Source: Candidatus Kaiserbacteria bacterium RIFCSPHIGHO2_12_FULL_53_13 (GTDB lineage: Bacteria; Patescibacteriota; Minisyncoccia; Phycocordibacterales; UBA2100). Taken from it: 36,951 nt of DNA. The position numbers and the translations under genes were made by a program. Location of the stretch: NCBI GenBank assembly GCA_001781555.1, contig MFLP01000006.1:1-36951 (forward strand), read 5' to 3'. The notes beneath the pieces were generated by a model that had not been told where the DNA came from, made no database searches, and saw only the letters and a list, made by a program, of their open reading frames with translations. Below, one piece after another: positions 1-9,937 of the stretch (position 1 is the first letter of the stretch; the number at the start of each line of letters is the position of its first letter).

Positions 1-1
1 A

Positions 2-880
2 TTCGATAAGCTCCGGATCGCCAAGCTCTTTCAGGAATCAGGCGAGATAGTGGCGATGACCGGCGACGGTGTGAATGACGCACCGAGCATTAAGCAGGCC
101 GACGTCGGCATTGCGATGGGTTCAGGCACGGAAGTTGCCCAAAGCGTTGCCGACCTGGTGCTGCTAGACGATAATTTTGAGACCATTGTTGCAGCCATAG
201 AGGAAGGCCGGCAGATACTCGCCAACATACGCAAGGTGCTCGTGTATCTCCTTTCTAATGTTACGGACGGGTTGATACTTATCGGCGGATCTCTGCTCAC
301 CGGTTTGCCCCTGCCGCTCAATGCGCTTCAGATCCTGTGGGTCAATTTCTTTACGGATAGTTTTCCGGCCATGTCGTTTGCTTTTGAAAAAGAACCGGAT
401 GTTCTGTCGCGCAAGCCGCGCACTGGCAAAACAGAACTCTTCGACCCGCTTATGAAATTCCTCATTCTTATCATTGGCCTGTCCACGAGCGCCCTGCTCT
501 TCGTCATATATTTTGTTTTGATGCGTCTTGGCTTCGACGAAGCCACTGTTCGTACGTTCACCTTTGCAGCTTTCGGCACATACACCCTGCTCGTGGCTCT
601 TTCGGTGAGAAGCTTGGATAAAAGCATCCTGTCTTATCCGCTGTTTTCAAACCGATATCTTACCGGCGGCATTCTTATCGGGTTCGTCCTTATGGCCGCC
701 GCTATATACATTCCCGGACTGCAAACGCTTTTTGGAACGGTATCATTACCGCTCCATTGGATTATCGGAGTCCTGCTGGTCGGCGCTCTCAACATTGTAC
801 TGATCGAGTGGAGCAAGAAGTCTTTTGAGCGGCTCGAGCAAGCTTATGTGAAAACGAAACAGGTGTCACATGCCGTTTAG
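2..880 (+). CDS. Cation-transporting P-type ATPase, C-terminal part (5' truncated by window edge)
   Basis: Reading frame open from base 2 ([40 protein letters not shown]...); GDGVNDAP hinge motif followed by C-terminal TM helices (LQILWVNFFTDSFPA), P2-type like. Confidence 0.9.
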   Translation, partial: FDKLRIAKLFQESGEIVAMTGDGVNDAPSIKQADVGIAMGSGTEVAQSVADLVLLDDNFETIVAAIEEGRQILANIRKVLVYLLSNVTDGLILIGGSLLTGLPLPLNALQILWVNFFTDSFPAMSFAFEKEPDVLSRKPRTGKTELFDPLMKFLILIIGLSTSALLFVIYFVLMRLGFDEATVRTFTFAAFGTYTLLVALSVRSLDKSILSYPLFSNRYLTGGILIGFVLMAAAIYIPGLQTLFGTVSLPLHWIIGVLLVGALNIVLIEWSKKSFERLEQAYVKTKQVSHAV

Positions 881-953
881 CGCGGTTCTGGTTCGGGACG
901 GCTGTAGTCGTCGAGAGCGCGTAAGCGTTTCGAATGGAAACGAAGCTCCCGAT

Positions 954-2138
954 CTATTTCAGCGCCAACAGAGTATTTATATAGTGCGTTGACATGCCCC
1001 CGTAGCTTTTCTCGCCCGCAAGAGCCTTCTCCACGACTCCTAGTTGCTCATCATAATGGGAACGGGAAGTGTTGTGGAAAGTGATGTACGAAGGAAGAAC
1101 GTCTCCCGTCTCTCCGGCCACCACTATCTTGGTCCGGTATCGGGCCGCTTCATCTATCTCATTCTTTGAGATCTCGATTATCCCGTTTTCCCCCTCGGCG
1201 AAGTTGCGGTATGCCATGACTATTATTTTGCTGCCAGGTCTTCGGTCGAGTACGCCGAGCAGATGATCAAGCGTGTAGCCGTACCTGAATCCGTAGAAAT
1301 ACTTCGGCGTTCCGTCTTGAGAGCCGTCATAGAATTCCGGAATGGCCACTGATAATGCCAGATCGCTGTCGCTGAGCTTGGCCATCGATGCCTGCATCAA
1401 AGCGACAAAGCGGTGGAGCGTCGACTTCTTATTTTCCTTATACGATTCGAGCAGATACGGCTCTACGTCGTACTGGAAACCACGCAACTTCTCGGCGTGC
1501 GTCCTGTTGTATCCGACGGCGTATTCAAGGACCGCAAAAGCCTTGTACTCATGCCCGGGTTCCGCCCAATTCCTCCAGCCGCCCTCGGCATCCACGGTCA
1601 TGCCATTTTTTCGCGCCTGCGTTATGAATTTTTCCAGCGCGTCGTCAAACTTCTTTTTCGTCCCGTCTTTCTTCGGACCATCGGGAAGCGTATAGATATC
1701 CAGGTACGAATCTATGGACAGATATATGTTGCGTATCCCGTTATGTTTCGCTCCGGAGATAATAGAGTCTCTATACTCGGGAGTTATCTTGAGCAAAGGG
1801 GTCCACAACCACGTGCCTTTTTCCATCTGTACCGGCCCGTCTTCCCGCGCACTCCTTGGAACGAAGCTCAGTATGTTAGCCAGAGCCAACAATCTAGCGC
1901 CCTCAAGGGTAGCCGTATTCCTGAAACGCGGGTCGGACACGATCGCGTTCTCGGTGATATGCCCGTCCGAATACTGGACGGGATATGTTATTTCGCGCAC
2001 CTTATCTGATACGACGACGGCGCCCTGGTGGGTGCTCGTCAACTTGTACACCGAGACGCCGGCTCCTGCTCCTATGATAAGCGCGGAGAACAGAAGAGTC
2101 TTTCTGAGTGTCAGTCCTCGTTTTCTCATCAAGTCCAT
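954..2138 (-). CDS. Secreted/membrane-anchored TIM-barrel-like protein of unknown function (glycosidase-like)
   Basis: 394 aa ORF with N-terminal signal anchor (LRKTLLFSALIIGAGAGVSVY) and barrel-like strands (IRNIYLSIDSYLD, GFQYDVEPYLL, KIIVMAYRNF); family not firmly recognised. Confidence 0.6.
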   Translation of the reverse strand: MDLMRKRGLTLRKTLLFSALIIGAGAGVSVYKLTSTHQGAVVVSDKVREITYPVQYSDGHITENAIVSDPRFRNTATLEGARLLALANILSFVPRSAREDGPVQMEKGTWLWTPLLKITPEYRDSIISGAKHNGIRNIYLSIDSYLDIYTLPDGPKKDGTKKKFDDALEKFITQARKNGMTVDAEGGWRNWAEPGHEYKAFAVLEYAVGYNRTHAEKLRGFQYDVEPYLLESYKENKKSTLHRFVALMQASMAKLSDSDLALSVAIPEFYDGSQDGTPKYFYGFRYGYTLDHLLGVLDRRPGSKIIVMAYRNFAEGENGIIEISKNEIDEAARYRTKIVVAGETGDVLPSYITFHNTSRSHYDEQLGVVEKALAGEKSYGGMSTHYINTLLALK

Positions 2139-2185
2139 TGTATCTCACTTTTGGAATCGAACCGCCGGAATGAGATGATAAAGGG

Positions 2186-2428
2186 ATGTACTTCGTATAC
2201 ATATTAAAGTGCCGCGATGGAAGCCTGTATACAGGCGTGACCACCGATCTGCATCGACGCCTTGAGCAGCACAAAAAGGGCAAGGGCGGGCACTACACAC
2301 GCGCAAAAGGCGCGCTGAAAATCCAGTATTCGGAAAAGGCAGGAAGCCGCAGTGTAGCACTGAAGCGCGAAACAGAGATTAAGAGCTGGACACGGAAGAA
2401 GAAATTGAATTTGATAAAGTTCGGGTGA
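2186..2428 (+). CDS. GIY-YIG nuclease family protein
   Basis: MYFVYILKCRDGSLYTGVTTDLHRRLEQHKKGKGGHYTRAKG is the canonical short GIY-YIG (YhbQ/UPF0213-like) pattern. Confidence 0.92.
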   Translation: MYFVYILKCRDGSLYTGVTTDLHRRLEQHKKGKGGHYTRAKGALKIQYSEKAGSRSVALKRETEIKSWTRKKKLNLIKFG

Positions 2429-2483
2429 TTTTAAGTTAGGTTCAAACTTGGGGGATTTTTATGAGAAGTTTCAAAGTTGTCTA

Positions 2484-3134
2484 CTAGTTGCTGATCGCCG
2501 GGGCTTTGCCGATGTAGGTATTGCTCGTCAATTGCTCCAGGAGGAAATCGACGAAGTCGGCTCGCGACACCCACGGCCACTCCACTCCGTTCCCGAAATA
2601 GCCGACGGTCACGCGTCCTCTTTTCCGGCCATTGGTGAGGAGAGGAACGCGCACCAGCGTCCAGTCGAGACCGCTCTTTCGGAGTATCGTCCCGACTGTT
2701 CTTATGTCTTCGTGTCCTTTCCGTATGATGAAACCGACCACGACGATGAGCGACCAAAAGATCAGAGAGAAACCGTCGTTGTCGTCCGGAATGGTCGGCG
2801 TGCCTAAGGCAATGATGCGCTTCACGCCGTGCTTTTTCATGGCCTGGACAATGCTTTCATATGCGGGAGAGAATATGAGCTTGTCTTGTCTTCCGACAGG
2901 ACCCATCACGGATACCACCACATCCGCGCCCTTCACGGCCTCTTCTATTTTGTCTTTGTCTTCCAATCCTCCTTGCACAATAAGGAGTTTCGGGTGAACG
3001 ACGGCGATCTTCTGCGGCGACCGCGCATAGGCCGCGACACTGTACCCCCGAGCGAGGGCTTCTTTGATGAGTCGGGTGCCGACCCGGCCCGTCGCTCCGA
3101 AAACGGCTATTCTCATCAGGGGATTATCATGCAC
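2484..3134 (-). CDS. NAD(P)-dependent oxidoreductase, NmrA/SDR-like NAD(P)H-binding
   Basis: MRIAVFGATGRVGTRLIKEALARGYSVAAYARSPQK, Rossmann GATGxxG motif. Likely start is the MRIAVFG methionine rather than MHDNPLMRIAV. Confidence 0.88.
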   Translation of the reverse strand: MHDNPLMRIAVFGATGRVGTRLIKEALARGYSVAAYARSPQKIAVVHPKLLIVQGGLEDKDKIEEAVKGADVVVSVMGPVGRQDKLIFSPAYESIVQAMKKHGVKRIIALGTPTIPDDNDGFSLIFWSLIVVVGFIIRKGHEDIRTVGTILRKSGLDWTLVRVPLLTNGRKRGRVTVGYFGNGVEWPWVSRADFVDFLLEQLTSNTYIGKAPAISN

Positions 3135-3244
3135 GGGCGCGGAAAATCAAATCTCGGCAGGATTAGTACTTTCTTGCTCCGAGGCCCTGGACACATGAAT
3201 ATGCGTGTTAAAATGGCAGGTATTATAAAAGTAATTCTTCGCGT

Positions 3245-3670
3245 ATGTTTTCATTATTGAAATTATCATGGGCGTCGCAGTGCCCCGATTCGGCGCCGCT
3301 TCTCCTCCGGCTCGCCGCAGGAGCGATTTTTCTCGTGCATGGCTGGCAGAAACTTACCATGGGCGTTGCCGGTGTTGCGGGTTTCCTCGGCCAGTTGGGC
3401 TTTCCGGCGCCGGAGTTCTTTGCGGTTATTCTCATAGCTGTCGAGGTGGCGGGCGGCGCGGCGCTTATTCTCGGCGTACTGACGAGATTCGCGGCCGCTC
3501 TCAGTTCTATCGTTGCCTTGGTCGCGCTCCTTACCGTCCACCTCTCAAAGGGCTTTTTCGTCAATGAGGGAGGATATGAATTCATCGCGCTCATCCTCGC
3601 GGCATCTCTGGCGCTCCTTATCACGGGCGCAGGAAAGTATTCGCTCGACAGGACTCTCAAGCTCGACTGA
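3245..3670 (+). CDS. DoxX family membrane protein
   Basis: LLRLAAGAIFLVHGWQKLTMGVAGVAGFLGQLGFPAPEFFAVILIAVEVAGGAALILGVLTR, typical DoxX. Confidence 0.88.
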   Translation: MFSLLKLSWASQCPDSAPLLLRLAAGAIFLVHGWQKLTMGVAGVAGFLGQLGFPAPEFFAVILIAVEVAGGAALILGVLTRFAAALSSIVALVALLTVHLSKGFFVNEGGYEFIALILAASLALLITGAGKYSLDRTLKLD

Positions 3671-3683
3671 CCGCACAGACTGA

Positions 3684-3710
3684 CCGCAGGTTGCTTGCCG
3701 CCTGTTTTTT
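3684..3710 (+). terminator. Possible weak intrinsic terminator after the DoxX gene
   Basis: Short CAGG/CCTG stem followed by T6 (cgcaggttgcttgccgcctgtttttt). Confidence 0.35.
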
Positions 3711-3742
3711 GGGTGTTTGAAATGGGGTAGTAGAATAGAGGC

Positions 3743-4240
3743 ATGTACACCACGCTTCTCTCAGATTTCTCGCGGGTAATCATCAAACCGAAGGACAAGA
3801 ACTATGCGGGCGCGCTTAATCCTATCCACCGCGACCTGACGGAGAAACTCGGCGAACGTTATGGCATTTTTGATTATTTTGAACTCAACGAAAAGCTACT
3901 CGATTTCTATAGATCGCTGAAAGCAGAGCTATCCGTAAATATTTTCACAACGGATATTCTGCAAAATCACCCTCTGCTAATGCCGAGATTGGAACCGATA
4001 TTTGAGAATATTTTTTCCGCGAACACTCTCGGTCTGAGTAAAAAAGAACCGAGCGCGTACTTATTCATAGCTGAGAAGCTGCGCGTCCGACCGGAGAGCA
4101 TCGTATATATTGACGACCAAATAAAGAATGTTGAGGCCGCGCAGGAAGCCGGATTGTCCGCCCTGCATTACACGGATAACGATGACGAGATAATTAAGGA
4201 AGTGTCTTTATTATTGCATCCAGAGCAACAAGCCGCCTGA
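3743..4240 (+). CDS. HAD-superfamily hydrolase-like protein
   Basis: YTTLLSDFSRVIIKPKD ... VRPESIVYIDDQIKNVEAAQEAGLSALHYTD, HAD motif IV (DD) region. Confidence 0.75.
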   Translation: MYTTLLSDFSRVIIKPKDKNYAGALNPIHRDLTEKLGERYGIFDYFELNEKLLDFYRSLKAELSVNIFTTDILQNHPLLMPRLEPIFENIFSANTLGLSKKEPSAYLFIAEKLRVRPESIVYIDDQIKNVEAAQEAGLSALHYTDNDDEIIKEVSLLLHPEQQAA

Positions 4241-4279
4241 ATCTATGGCCATTTGTCCGTGGAAGTATATAATTTGGTC

Positions 4280-4513
4280 ATGTCTACAGAAGAATTCAGA
4301 GTCGACGGAGAGCAATTGCTCGCGAAAGTGAAAGAGCTTATCCACGAGGGCAATATCCGCCGCATCACCATTAAGAATGAAAAAGGTGAGACAGTGATCG
4401 AGATACCGCTTACTCTGGGCGCCATCGGCGCCTTGCTAGTACCCACGCTCGCGGCGGTCGGCGCGATCGCGGCGCTTGTTACGAAGTGTTCTATTATCGT
4501 AGAGAAGAAATAA
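4280..4513 (+). CDS. DUF4342-type protein
   Basis: MSTEEFRVDGEQLLAKVKELIHEGNIRRITIKNEKGETVIEIPLTLGAIGALLVPTLAAVGAIAALVTKCSIIVEKK. Start moved to 4280 because a TATAAT (4268-4273) lies inside the 5' extension of the listed ORF. Confidence 0.85.
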   Translation: MSTEEFRVDGEQLLAKVKELIHEGNIRRITIKNEKGETVIEIPLTLGAIGALLVPTLAAVGAIAALVTKCSIIVEKK

Positions 4514-4521
4514 AACACGCT

Positions 4522-4686
4522 ATGGAGAAAATAAAAATTGAGCATCACACATTGTCGGGAGGTTTGTGGATAGGAGCATGGCTTTTTACCGTCGGTTTCT
4601 TGAAGCTTACATTTTGGCAAGGCGTACTTGCCATCGTCATCTGGCCCTATTATCTAGGCGCGGCATTCAGCTCGTTCCTCAATTAA
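4522..4686 (+). CDS. Small hypothetical membrane protein
   Basis: MEKIKIEHHTLSGGLWIGAWLFTVGFLKLTFWQGVLAIVIWPYYLGAAFSSFLN; follows the DUF4342 gene closely. Confidence 0.6.
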   Translation: MEKIKIEHHTLSGGLWIGAWLFTVGFLKLTFWQGVLAIVIWPYYLGAAFSSFLN

Positions 4687-4711
4687 ACGGGTGTTGTTGA
4701 GCGCTTTCCAT

Positions 4712-5875
4712 ATGAAAACATCGGCCATTATTGGAATGCTCGTTTCCATCGCTGTCATCGTTGGAATTTGGTTTTGGATGGACAAAAACGCATCGCCGCA
4801 AAGTGCAGCAGTGGATTATAAGAATGCGACATATGTAATTGATGGACAGCCAGTGACACTCGTAAACGACCGTGCAGAAACTCCAGCGGCGCCGGGCTCG
4901 GCTTCCAAAATAGTGACGCAATATTTCGGCAACGAGGCCGCGGGGGATCTAGACGGTGACAGACAGGATGATATCGCATTCATCCTCACGCAAGACAGGG
5001 GCGGAAGCGGGACGTTCTTTTACGCGGCGGCCGCGCTCAAAACCGCGGACGGATACAGGGGCACAAACGCGATACTCCTCGGCGACAGGGTAGCTCCGCA
5101 GACGACGGAAATCAGGAACGGTCTTCTCATCGCCAATTATGCCGATCGCGCGCAGGGGGAGCCGATGACGGCGCGGCCTTCTGTCGGAGTGTCGAAATAT
5201 CTGACGCTCGCCGACAGCACGCTGAAAGAGATAGCGCCGTTGTCGAAAGGGGAGCAAGTATCGTTCGGTTATCTGACCATCGGGCATGAGGTGCGCTCGT
5301 TCCGCCCGTGCGGGGAGGGGCAGCCCGAATACTGGCTCTCCGGCGATTCGCCCGCATTGGACGAGCTCAAGGGCGCGTATGCGAGAGAGGTCTCGGATGT
5401 CCCCCCTTCCGCCTATACTCCGCTTTTCGCAGTCCTTGCCGGCCGGATCACAGATACCCCCGCAGACGGCTTCGGAGCCGATTACGCGCATGCTCTTCGC
5501 GTATCGGAGCTCATACGGGCCGACAGGGAGGAGAGTTGTAAGAGCGACATGATCATCGTCACATCGCCGCGCGCTGGCGCCGCGATCGCTTCTCCGCTCA
5601 CCGTCGAGGGCTACGCGCGCGGTCCCTGGTATTTCGAGGCAAGTTTCCCCCTCATCCTCACGGATTGGGACGGGAAAATAATCGCCGAAGGGTACGCGAC
5701 GGCGCAGGGCGAATGGATGACGGAATCGTTCGTCCCATTCAATGGGACGCTTGAGTTCAAAAAGCCGGAGGCGGCGAATGGATTTTCGAGAAAAGGAACT
5801 CTAATATTCAAGAAGGATAACCCTTCGGGAATGCCGGAAAAAGACGATTCGATGTCTATTCCCGTGGGCTTTTAA
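4712..5875 (+). CDS. Secreted protein with C-terminal Gmad2 immunoglobulin-like domain
   Basis: Signal peptide MKTSAIIGMLVSIAVIVGIWFWM; C-terminus IIVTSPRAGAAIASPLTVEGYARGPWYFEASFPLILTDWDGKIIAEGYATAQGEW is Gmad2-like. Confidence 0.8.
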   Translation: MKTSAIIGMLVSIAVIVGIWFWMDKNASPQSAAVDYKNATYVIDGQPVTLVNDRAETPAAPGSASKIVTQYFGNEAAGDLDGDRQDDIAFILTQDRGGSGTFFYAAAALKTADGYRGTNAILLGDRVAPQTTEIRNGLLIANYADRAQGEPMTARPSVGVSKYLTLADSTLKEIAPLSKGEQVSFGYLTIGHEVRSFRPCGEGQPEYWLSGDSPALDELKGAYAREVSDVPPSAYTPLFAVLAGRITDTPADGFGADYAHALRVSELIRADREESCKSDMIIVTSPRAGAAIASPLTVEGYARGPWYFEASFPLILTDWDGKIIAEGYATAQGEWMTESFVPFNGTLEFKKPEAANGFSRKGTLIFKKDNPSGMPEKDDSMSIPVGF

Positions 5876-5926
5876 TAAGAGCTCGCCGCTTTAAAAACGT
5901 CGGGATATTTTTGCCATGATCAGAAT

Positions 5927-6814
5927 ATGAAAGACATGTCCGAAACACGGAAAGGGGAATTGCTCATATTCTTGGGGGCGGTTTTGTGGTCTTTTTTCCC
6001 GATCATCACCGTACTCACGTATTCGACCCTGCCGAGCCTGATATCGCTCGCGTGGAGCACGCTCCTTGCGACGCTGTTCTTCGCCGGGGTCATGACGTAT
6101 CGTAGAAAATGGCACGAACTCCGCGATATCCAGCTGTGGAAGTATTCGCTCCTCGTCGCGTTCTTTATCGGCATCCTGTACTACAGCTTCATCTTCGTCG
6201 GTCTTGAAAGCACGACTCCCGGCAACATGGCCATCATCGCGCTCTTCGAAGTGTTCACGTCGTTCCTGCTCTTCAACGTGTTCGGGAAAGAAGCCATTTC
6301 GTTCGAGCACAAAGTCGGTGCGGCACTCATGGTCATGGGTGCCGCTATCGTGCTCATGCGGGATTTTTCCGGCATCAACGTTGGCGATGTGCTCATCCTC
6401 GTCGCCGTCTGCTGTTCTCCGTTCGGGAATCTCTTCCAACAGCGAGCCCGCACAATCGCCTCAAGCGAAGCGATCATGTTCCTCCGAAGCATGTTCTCAA
6501 CTCCCGCGTTGTTCCTGCTTGCCTATGCGCTCGGCGCTCGCGTATCGCTCGCCGATGCCCGCGCGTCGCTCCTGTTCCTTCTCATCAACGGCGTATTGCT
6601 TCTCGGACTGTCAAAGCTTTTCTGGATAGAAGCGATACACCGCATCTCGGTCACGAAAGGCGTCGCACTCTCAAGCGTGAACCCGTTCCTTACCCTGCTT
6701 CTCGCGTGGCTCATCCTTCATCAGGCGCCCGCCATGTGGCAGATCGCCGGGCTTATCCCGCTCGTAGCCGGTGTCCTGTTTCTGACCGGGCAACTTAAAT
6801 TCAGAGCGAATTAA
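5927..6814 (+). CDS. EamA/DMT-superfamily transporter
   Basis: About 10 TM helices; RKGELLIFLGAVLWSFFPIITVLTYSTLPSLISLAWSTLLATLFFA; EamA repeat organisation. Confidence 0.85.
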   Translation: MKDMSETRKGELLIFLGAVLWSFFPIITVLTYSTLPSLISLAWSTLLATLFFAGVMTYRRKWHELRDIQLWKYSLLVAFFIGILYYSFIFVGLESTTPGNMAIIALFEVFTSFLLFNVFGKEAISFEHKVGAALMVMGAAIVLMRDFSGINVGDVLILVAVCCSPFGNLFQQRARTIASSEAIMFLRSMFSTPALFLLAYALGARVSLADARASLLFLLINGVLLLGLSKLFWIEAIHRISVTKGVALSSVNPFLTLLLAWLILHQAPAMWQIAGLIPLVAGVLFLTGQLKFRAN

Positions 6815-6829
6815 TTGTCCACACCCCTG

Positions 6830-6858
6830 TTGCATATACCCCCTAGGGGGTATATACT
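6830..6858 (+). promoter_or_regulatory. csoR promoter with embedded CsoR-type operator
   Basis: Perfect 22-bp palindrome ATATACCCCCTAGGGGGTATAT at 6834-6855. It sits in the spacer of TTGCAT (6830-6835) - 17 bp - TATACT (6853-6858), 9 bp before the csoR ATG. G/C-tract palindromes of this form are typical CsoR operators. Confidence 0.9.
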
Positions 6859-6867
6859 ATTGCTCAT

Positions 6868-7143
6868 ATGAAACATGCACATGACTCTGGAAAGGGGAAG
6901 CTGATACGTCGTCTCAAGATAATAGAAGGGCAGGTTAGGGGTCTTCAAGAAATGGTAGAAAAAGGCGCCTATTGTATTGATGTCATTACGCAGAGTTCTG
7001 CAGTGAAGCAAGGGCTCTCGAATGTGGAAGACGTACTTTTGGAGAACCATCTATCAACGTGTGTCATTAAGCAGATAAAAAACGGCAGTGAGAAAAAGGC
7101 GGTCGCTGAAATGATAAAAGTCTACAAGCTGAAACGAAAATAA
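6868..7143 (+). CDS. csoR: CsoR family copper-sensing transcriptional repressor
   Basis: [26 protein letters not shown]...NHLSTCV; Cys36, His61, Cys65 by direct counting match the Cu(I)-site triad of CsoR. Confidence 0.93.
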   Translation: MKHAHDSGKGKLIRRLKIIEGQVRGLQEMVEKGAYCIDVITQSSAVKQGLSNVEDVLLENHLSTCVIKQIKNGSEKKAVAEMIKVYKLKRK

Positions 7144-7144
7144 T

Positions 7145-9430
7145 ATGACGCCGCACACGTTCAGAGTAAAAGGAATGCATTGTGCTTCGTGTGCGAGCAT
7201 TATCGAGAAGACGCTTAAAAAGGTAGGAGGTGTACATACTGTGGAGGTGAACTACGGAACAGAAACGGCGAAGATAGCGTTCGACGAGCATGCGACGCAC
7301 GCGCACGCGCTTTCCGAAAAGATAAAGCCGCTCGGCTACTCGCTCGTTGTGCCTACGGCAGAATCCATGGGCATGTCAGAAGACGAGCATGCCGCCCATC
7401 TTGGACTCGGCCAATCAAAAGCAGAGAAGCTCGCGGAAATTGCCGACATGAAATGGAAAGTTATTTCCGCCATACCGCTCACCGTGTTTAGCGCTTTTGT
7501 TTTAGGCTGGGAGATTTTTGCTCAATTCAACATAAGCCCAGTCGTTCCGTATTTCTGGAAAGAATTTTTTCACCATCTTCTGCCGCTCATGGCGACGTAC
7601 ATGCTCTTTGTCGTCGGCAAGCCCTATCTGCTCGGTTTTTACCGTTTTCTCCGCTACGGCAAGGCAAACATGGACACGCTCATCGGATTAGGCACTTCCG
7701 TTGCCTATCTCTACAGTTTTGCCGTTTCTGCATTTGAAGAAACGCTTCGCCCCTTCATTAATGTTGAGCAGTCATATTATGACGTGACCATCATCGTCGT
7801 AACATTCATCGCGCTCGGGAAATATCTTGAAGCGCGCTCCAAGCTGAAGACGGGTGACGCGATAGAAAAGCTACTCAATCTGCAGGCAAAGACGGCGCTC
7901 GTTTTGCGAGATGGAAAGGAAATGGAAATTCCGGTGGACCAAGTTGTCCACGGCGAGCTTATTATCGTCAAACCGGCAGGCAAAATTCCCGTTGACGGGA
8001 TTCTTGCCGAGGGTGGGTCCTTTGTAGATGAGTCGATGATCACCGGTGAGCCGATGCCGGTTAAAAAGGGAATCGGCGACGCGGTAGTCGCAGGGACGCT
8101 CAATACCAGCGGATCGTTCACATTTAAGGCGACGAAAGTCGGCTCTGAAACAATGCTTGCTCATATAGTGAAAATGGTTGAAGAGGCGCAGGGAAGCCGC
8201 GCCCCGATACAGGCGCTCGCGGACAAGATATCGTCTGTATTTGTACCCGTTGTGCTGGTTCTTGCGCTCTTGTCGCTCGGCGCGTGGCTTGTCATAGGGT
8301 CTCAATATCTCGGATTTTCTCAGGCGCTCTCGTTCGGATTAGTGTCATTCGTGGGCATTCTCGTGATTGCGTGCCCGTGCGCCTTGGGACTTGCGACGCC
8401 GACGGCGATCATCGTGGGCGTTGGAAAGGGTGCAAAGGAGGGGATTCTCGTCAAAGATGCGGCTACGCTTGAGAAACTGCATAGGGTAAATGTAGTTGTC
8501 GCGGACAAGACCGGAACTATCACGAAAGGCAAACCGGAGCTCGTCTCACTCCAGAATCTCTCGAAGGAAAGCGATGATAAATTGGCGGCGACACTTGCAT
8601 CTCTTGAAAATAAATCCGAGCATCCTATTGCTCATGCAATTGTTTCCTATGCAAAAGAGAAGGGCATTGCGCTTTTGCCTGTTGAACAGTTTGAGGCGGT
8701 AAAAGGGAAAGGACTTACCGGCGTTATTGGCGGAGTGCGTTACTTCGTTGGCAGTGCAAAGCTTGCCCAAGAACATGGCGCGCCGCTCCAATCGCTTGAG
8801 AAAGATACCGCTGAAGGGAAAACTCCGGTCATTCTTGTTGCAGAAAATACAGTTCTTGCCGTGACGATGATCGCGGACCAAGTGAAACCAGAGGCAATCT
8901 CCGCAGTGAGAGATCTGCACGCGCTCGGAATTAAGGTAGTGATGCTGACGGGAGATGACAAGAATACGGCCGCGTTCATAGCGGCTCAAGTGGGGATCGA
9001 CGAAGTTGTCGCGGAAGTTCTGCCTGAAGACAAGTTGAAGAAAATAAAGGAATTTCAGGCGCAGGGCAAGGTCGTCGCGATGGCAGGGGACGGAGTCAAC
9101 GACGCGCCTGCATTAGCCCAGGCGGATGTCGGGATCGCCATGGCGACGGGGACGGATGTCGCCATTGAATCTGCTGGCATCACGCTTCTTCATGGGGACA
9201 TATCAAAGTTAGTGAAAGCAATCCGGCTTTCAAAAATGACAATGCGCGGCATCAAGCAGAACCTTTTCTGGGCCTTCATATACAATATTGTAGGCATCCC
9301 GCTTGCGAGCGGCGTTTTCTATCCGCTGTTCGGATGGCTTCTCTCGCCGGTGTTCGCAGGCTTTGCAATGGCATTCAGCAGTGTTAGCGTTGTATTGAAC
9401 TCACTGCGCCTGAAGACTAAGAATCTATGA
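7145..9430 (+). CDS. copA: Copper-translocating P1B-type ATPase with N-terminal HMA domain
   Basis: [72 protein letters not shown] and [17 protein letters not shown]-terminal motifs. Confidence 0.96.
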   Translation: MTPHTFRVKGMHCASCASIIEKTLKKVGGVHTVEVNYGTETAKIAFDEHATHAHALSEKIKPLGYSLVVPTAESMGMSEDEHAAHLGLGQSKAEKLAEIADMKWKVISAIPLTVFSAFVLGWEIFAQFNISPVVPYFWKEFFHHLLPLMATYMLFVVGKPYLLGFYRFLRYGKANMDTLIGLGTSVAYLYSFAVSAFEETLRPFINVEQSYYDVTIIVVTFIALGKYLEARSKLKTGDAIEKLLNLQAKTALVLRDGKEMEIPVDQVVHGELIIVKPAGKIPVDGILAEGGSFVDESMITGEPMPVKKGIGDAVVAGTLNTSGSFTFKATKVGSETMLAHIVKMVEEAQGSRAPIQALADKISSVFVPVVLVLALLSLGAWLVIGSQYLGFSQALSFGLVSFVGILVIACPCALGLATPTAIIVGVGKGAKEGILVKDAATLEKLHRVNVVVADKTGTITKGKPELVSLQNLSKESDDKLAATLASLENKSEHPIAHAIVSYAKEKGIALLPVEQFEAVKGKGLTGVIGGVRYFVGSAKLAQEHGAPLQSLEKDTAEGKTPVILVAENTVLAVTMIADQVKPEAISAVRDLHALGIKVVMLTGDDKNTAAFIAAQVGIDEVVAEVLPEDKLKKIKEFQAQGKVVAMAGDGVNDAPALAQADVGIAMATGTDVAIESAGITLLHGDISKLVKAIRLSKMTMRGIKQNLFWAFIYNIVGIPLASGVFYPLFGWLLSPVFAGFAMAFSSVSVVLNSLRLKTKNL

Positions 9431-9846
9431 GATATAATATGTCATCCACTAAACAAATACTCGCGGCGCTCATACTCGCGGCGCTTCTCGTTATTGTTTT
9501 CTTTAGTTTTGCCACAATGACGCACATTGCGGACGGACGCATGCAGAGCAACTGCCCGTTCTCAACTATGGGAGCCCCGCTGTGCCCGCAGGACGTAGTC
9601 GCTGTCGCCGTTCACCACATATCCGCGTATCAATCGCTTCTGAACGCACCCTTGGTGCCCAGTGTCTCGATGTTCATTGTTGTTTTGCTCATGCTTGTCT
9701 ATGGAGCGTTCATATTTTTGGTTCGTTCGCCACTGCCAAAACCTTATCTCGTAAGGTACTTCTATAATTCCCCGCCGTCCTATTCCAGAAGTAGAGAAAT
9801 AACACGCTGGCTTTCGTTGTTTGAGCACAGTCCCTCTTTGCTCTAG
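9427..9846 (+). CDS. Small membrane protein with Cys/His/Met-rich extracytoplasmic loop (unknown)
   Basis: ATGA overlap with copA stop. Two TM helices flanking [35 protein letters not shown]. Alternative start at 9439 (MSSTKQ). Confidence 0.75.
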   Translation: MRYNMSSTKQILAALILAALLVIVFFSFATMTHIADGRMQSNCPFSTMGAPLCPQDVVAVAVHHISAYQSLLNAPLVPSVSMFIVVLLMLVYGAFIFLVRSPLPKPYLVRYFYNSPPSYSRSREITRWLSLFEHSPSLL

Positions 9847-9848
9847 AA

Positions 9849-9878
9849 GCGCCAGGAAAGCTCTTGCTTCCCTGGTGC
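9849..9878 (+). terminator. Hairpin after the copA-linked gene; possible terminator/attenuator
   Basis: GCGCCAGGAAAGC-TCTT-GCTTCCCTGGTGC: 13-bp stem with one mismatch and one G-T wobble, tetraloop. No U-tract directly after; a T-rich stretch starts about 22 nt downstream. Confidence 0.4.
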
Positions 9879-9937
9879 CTGCTCTCGCTTATCGGCGGGT
9901 TTTTGCTTTTGTCATTAAAAGACCAATTCTAATTGCC

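Noticed and set aside
1413-2009. Plus-strand ORFs opposite the TIM-barrel-like gene
   Set aside because: Several overlapping frames without domain signal; minus-strand ORF has signal peptide and coherent secondary structure.
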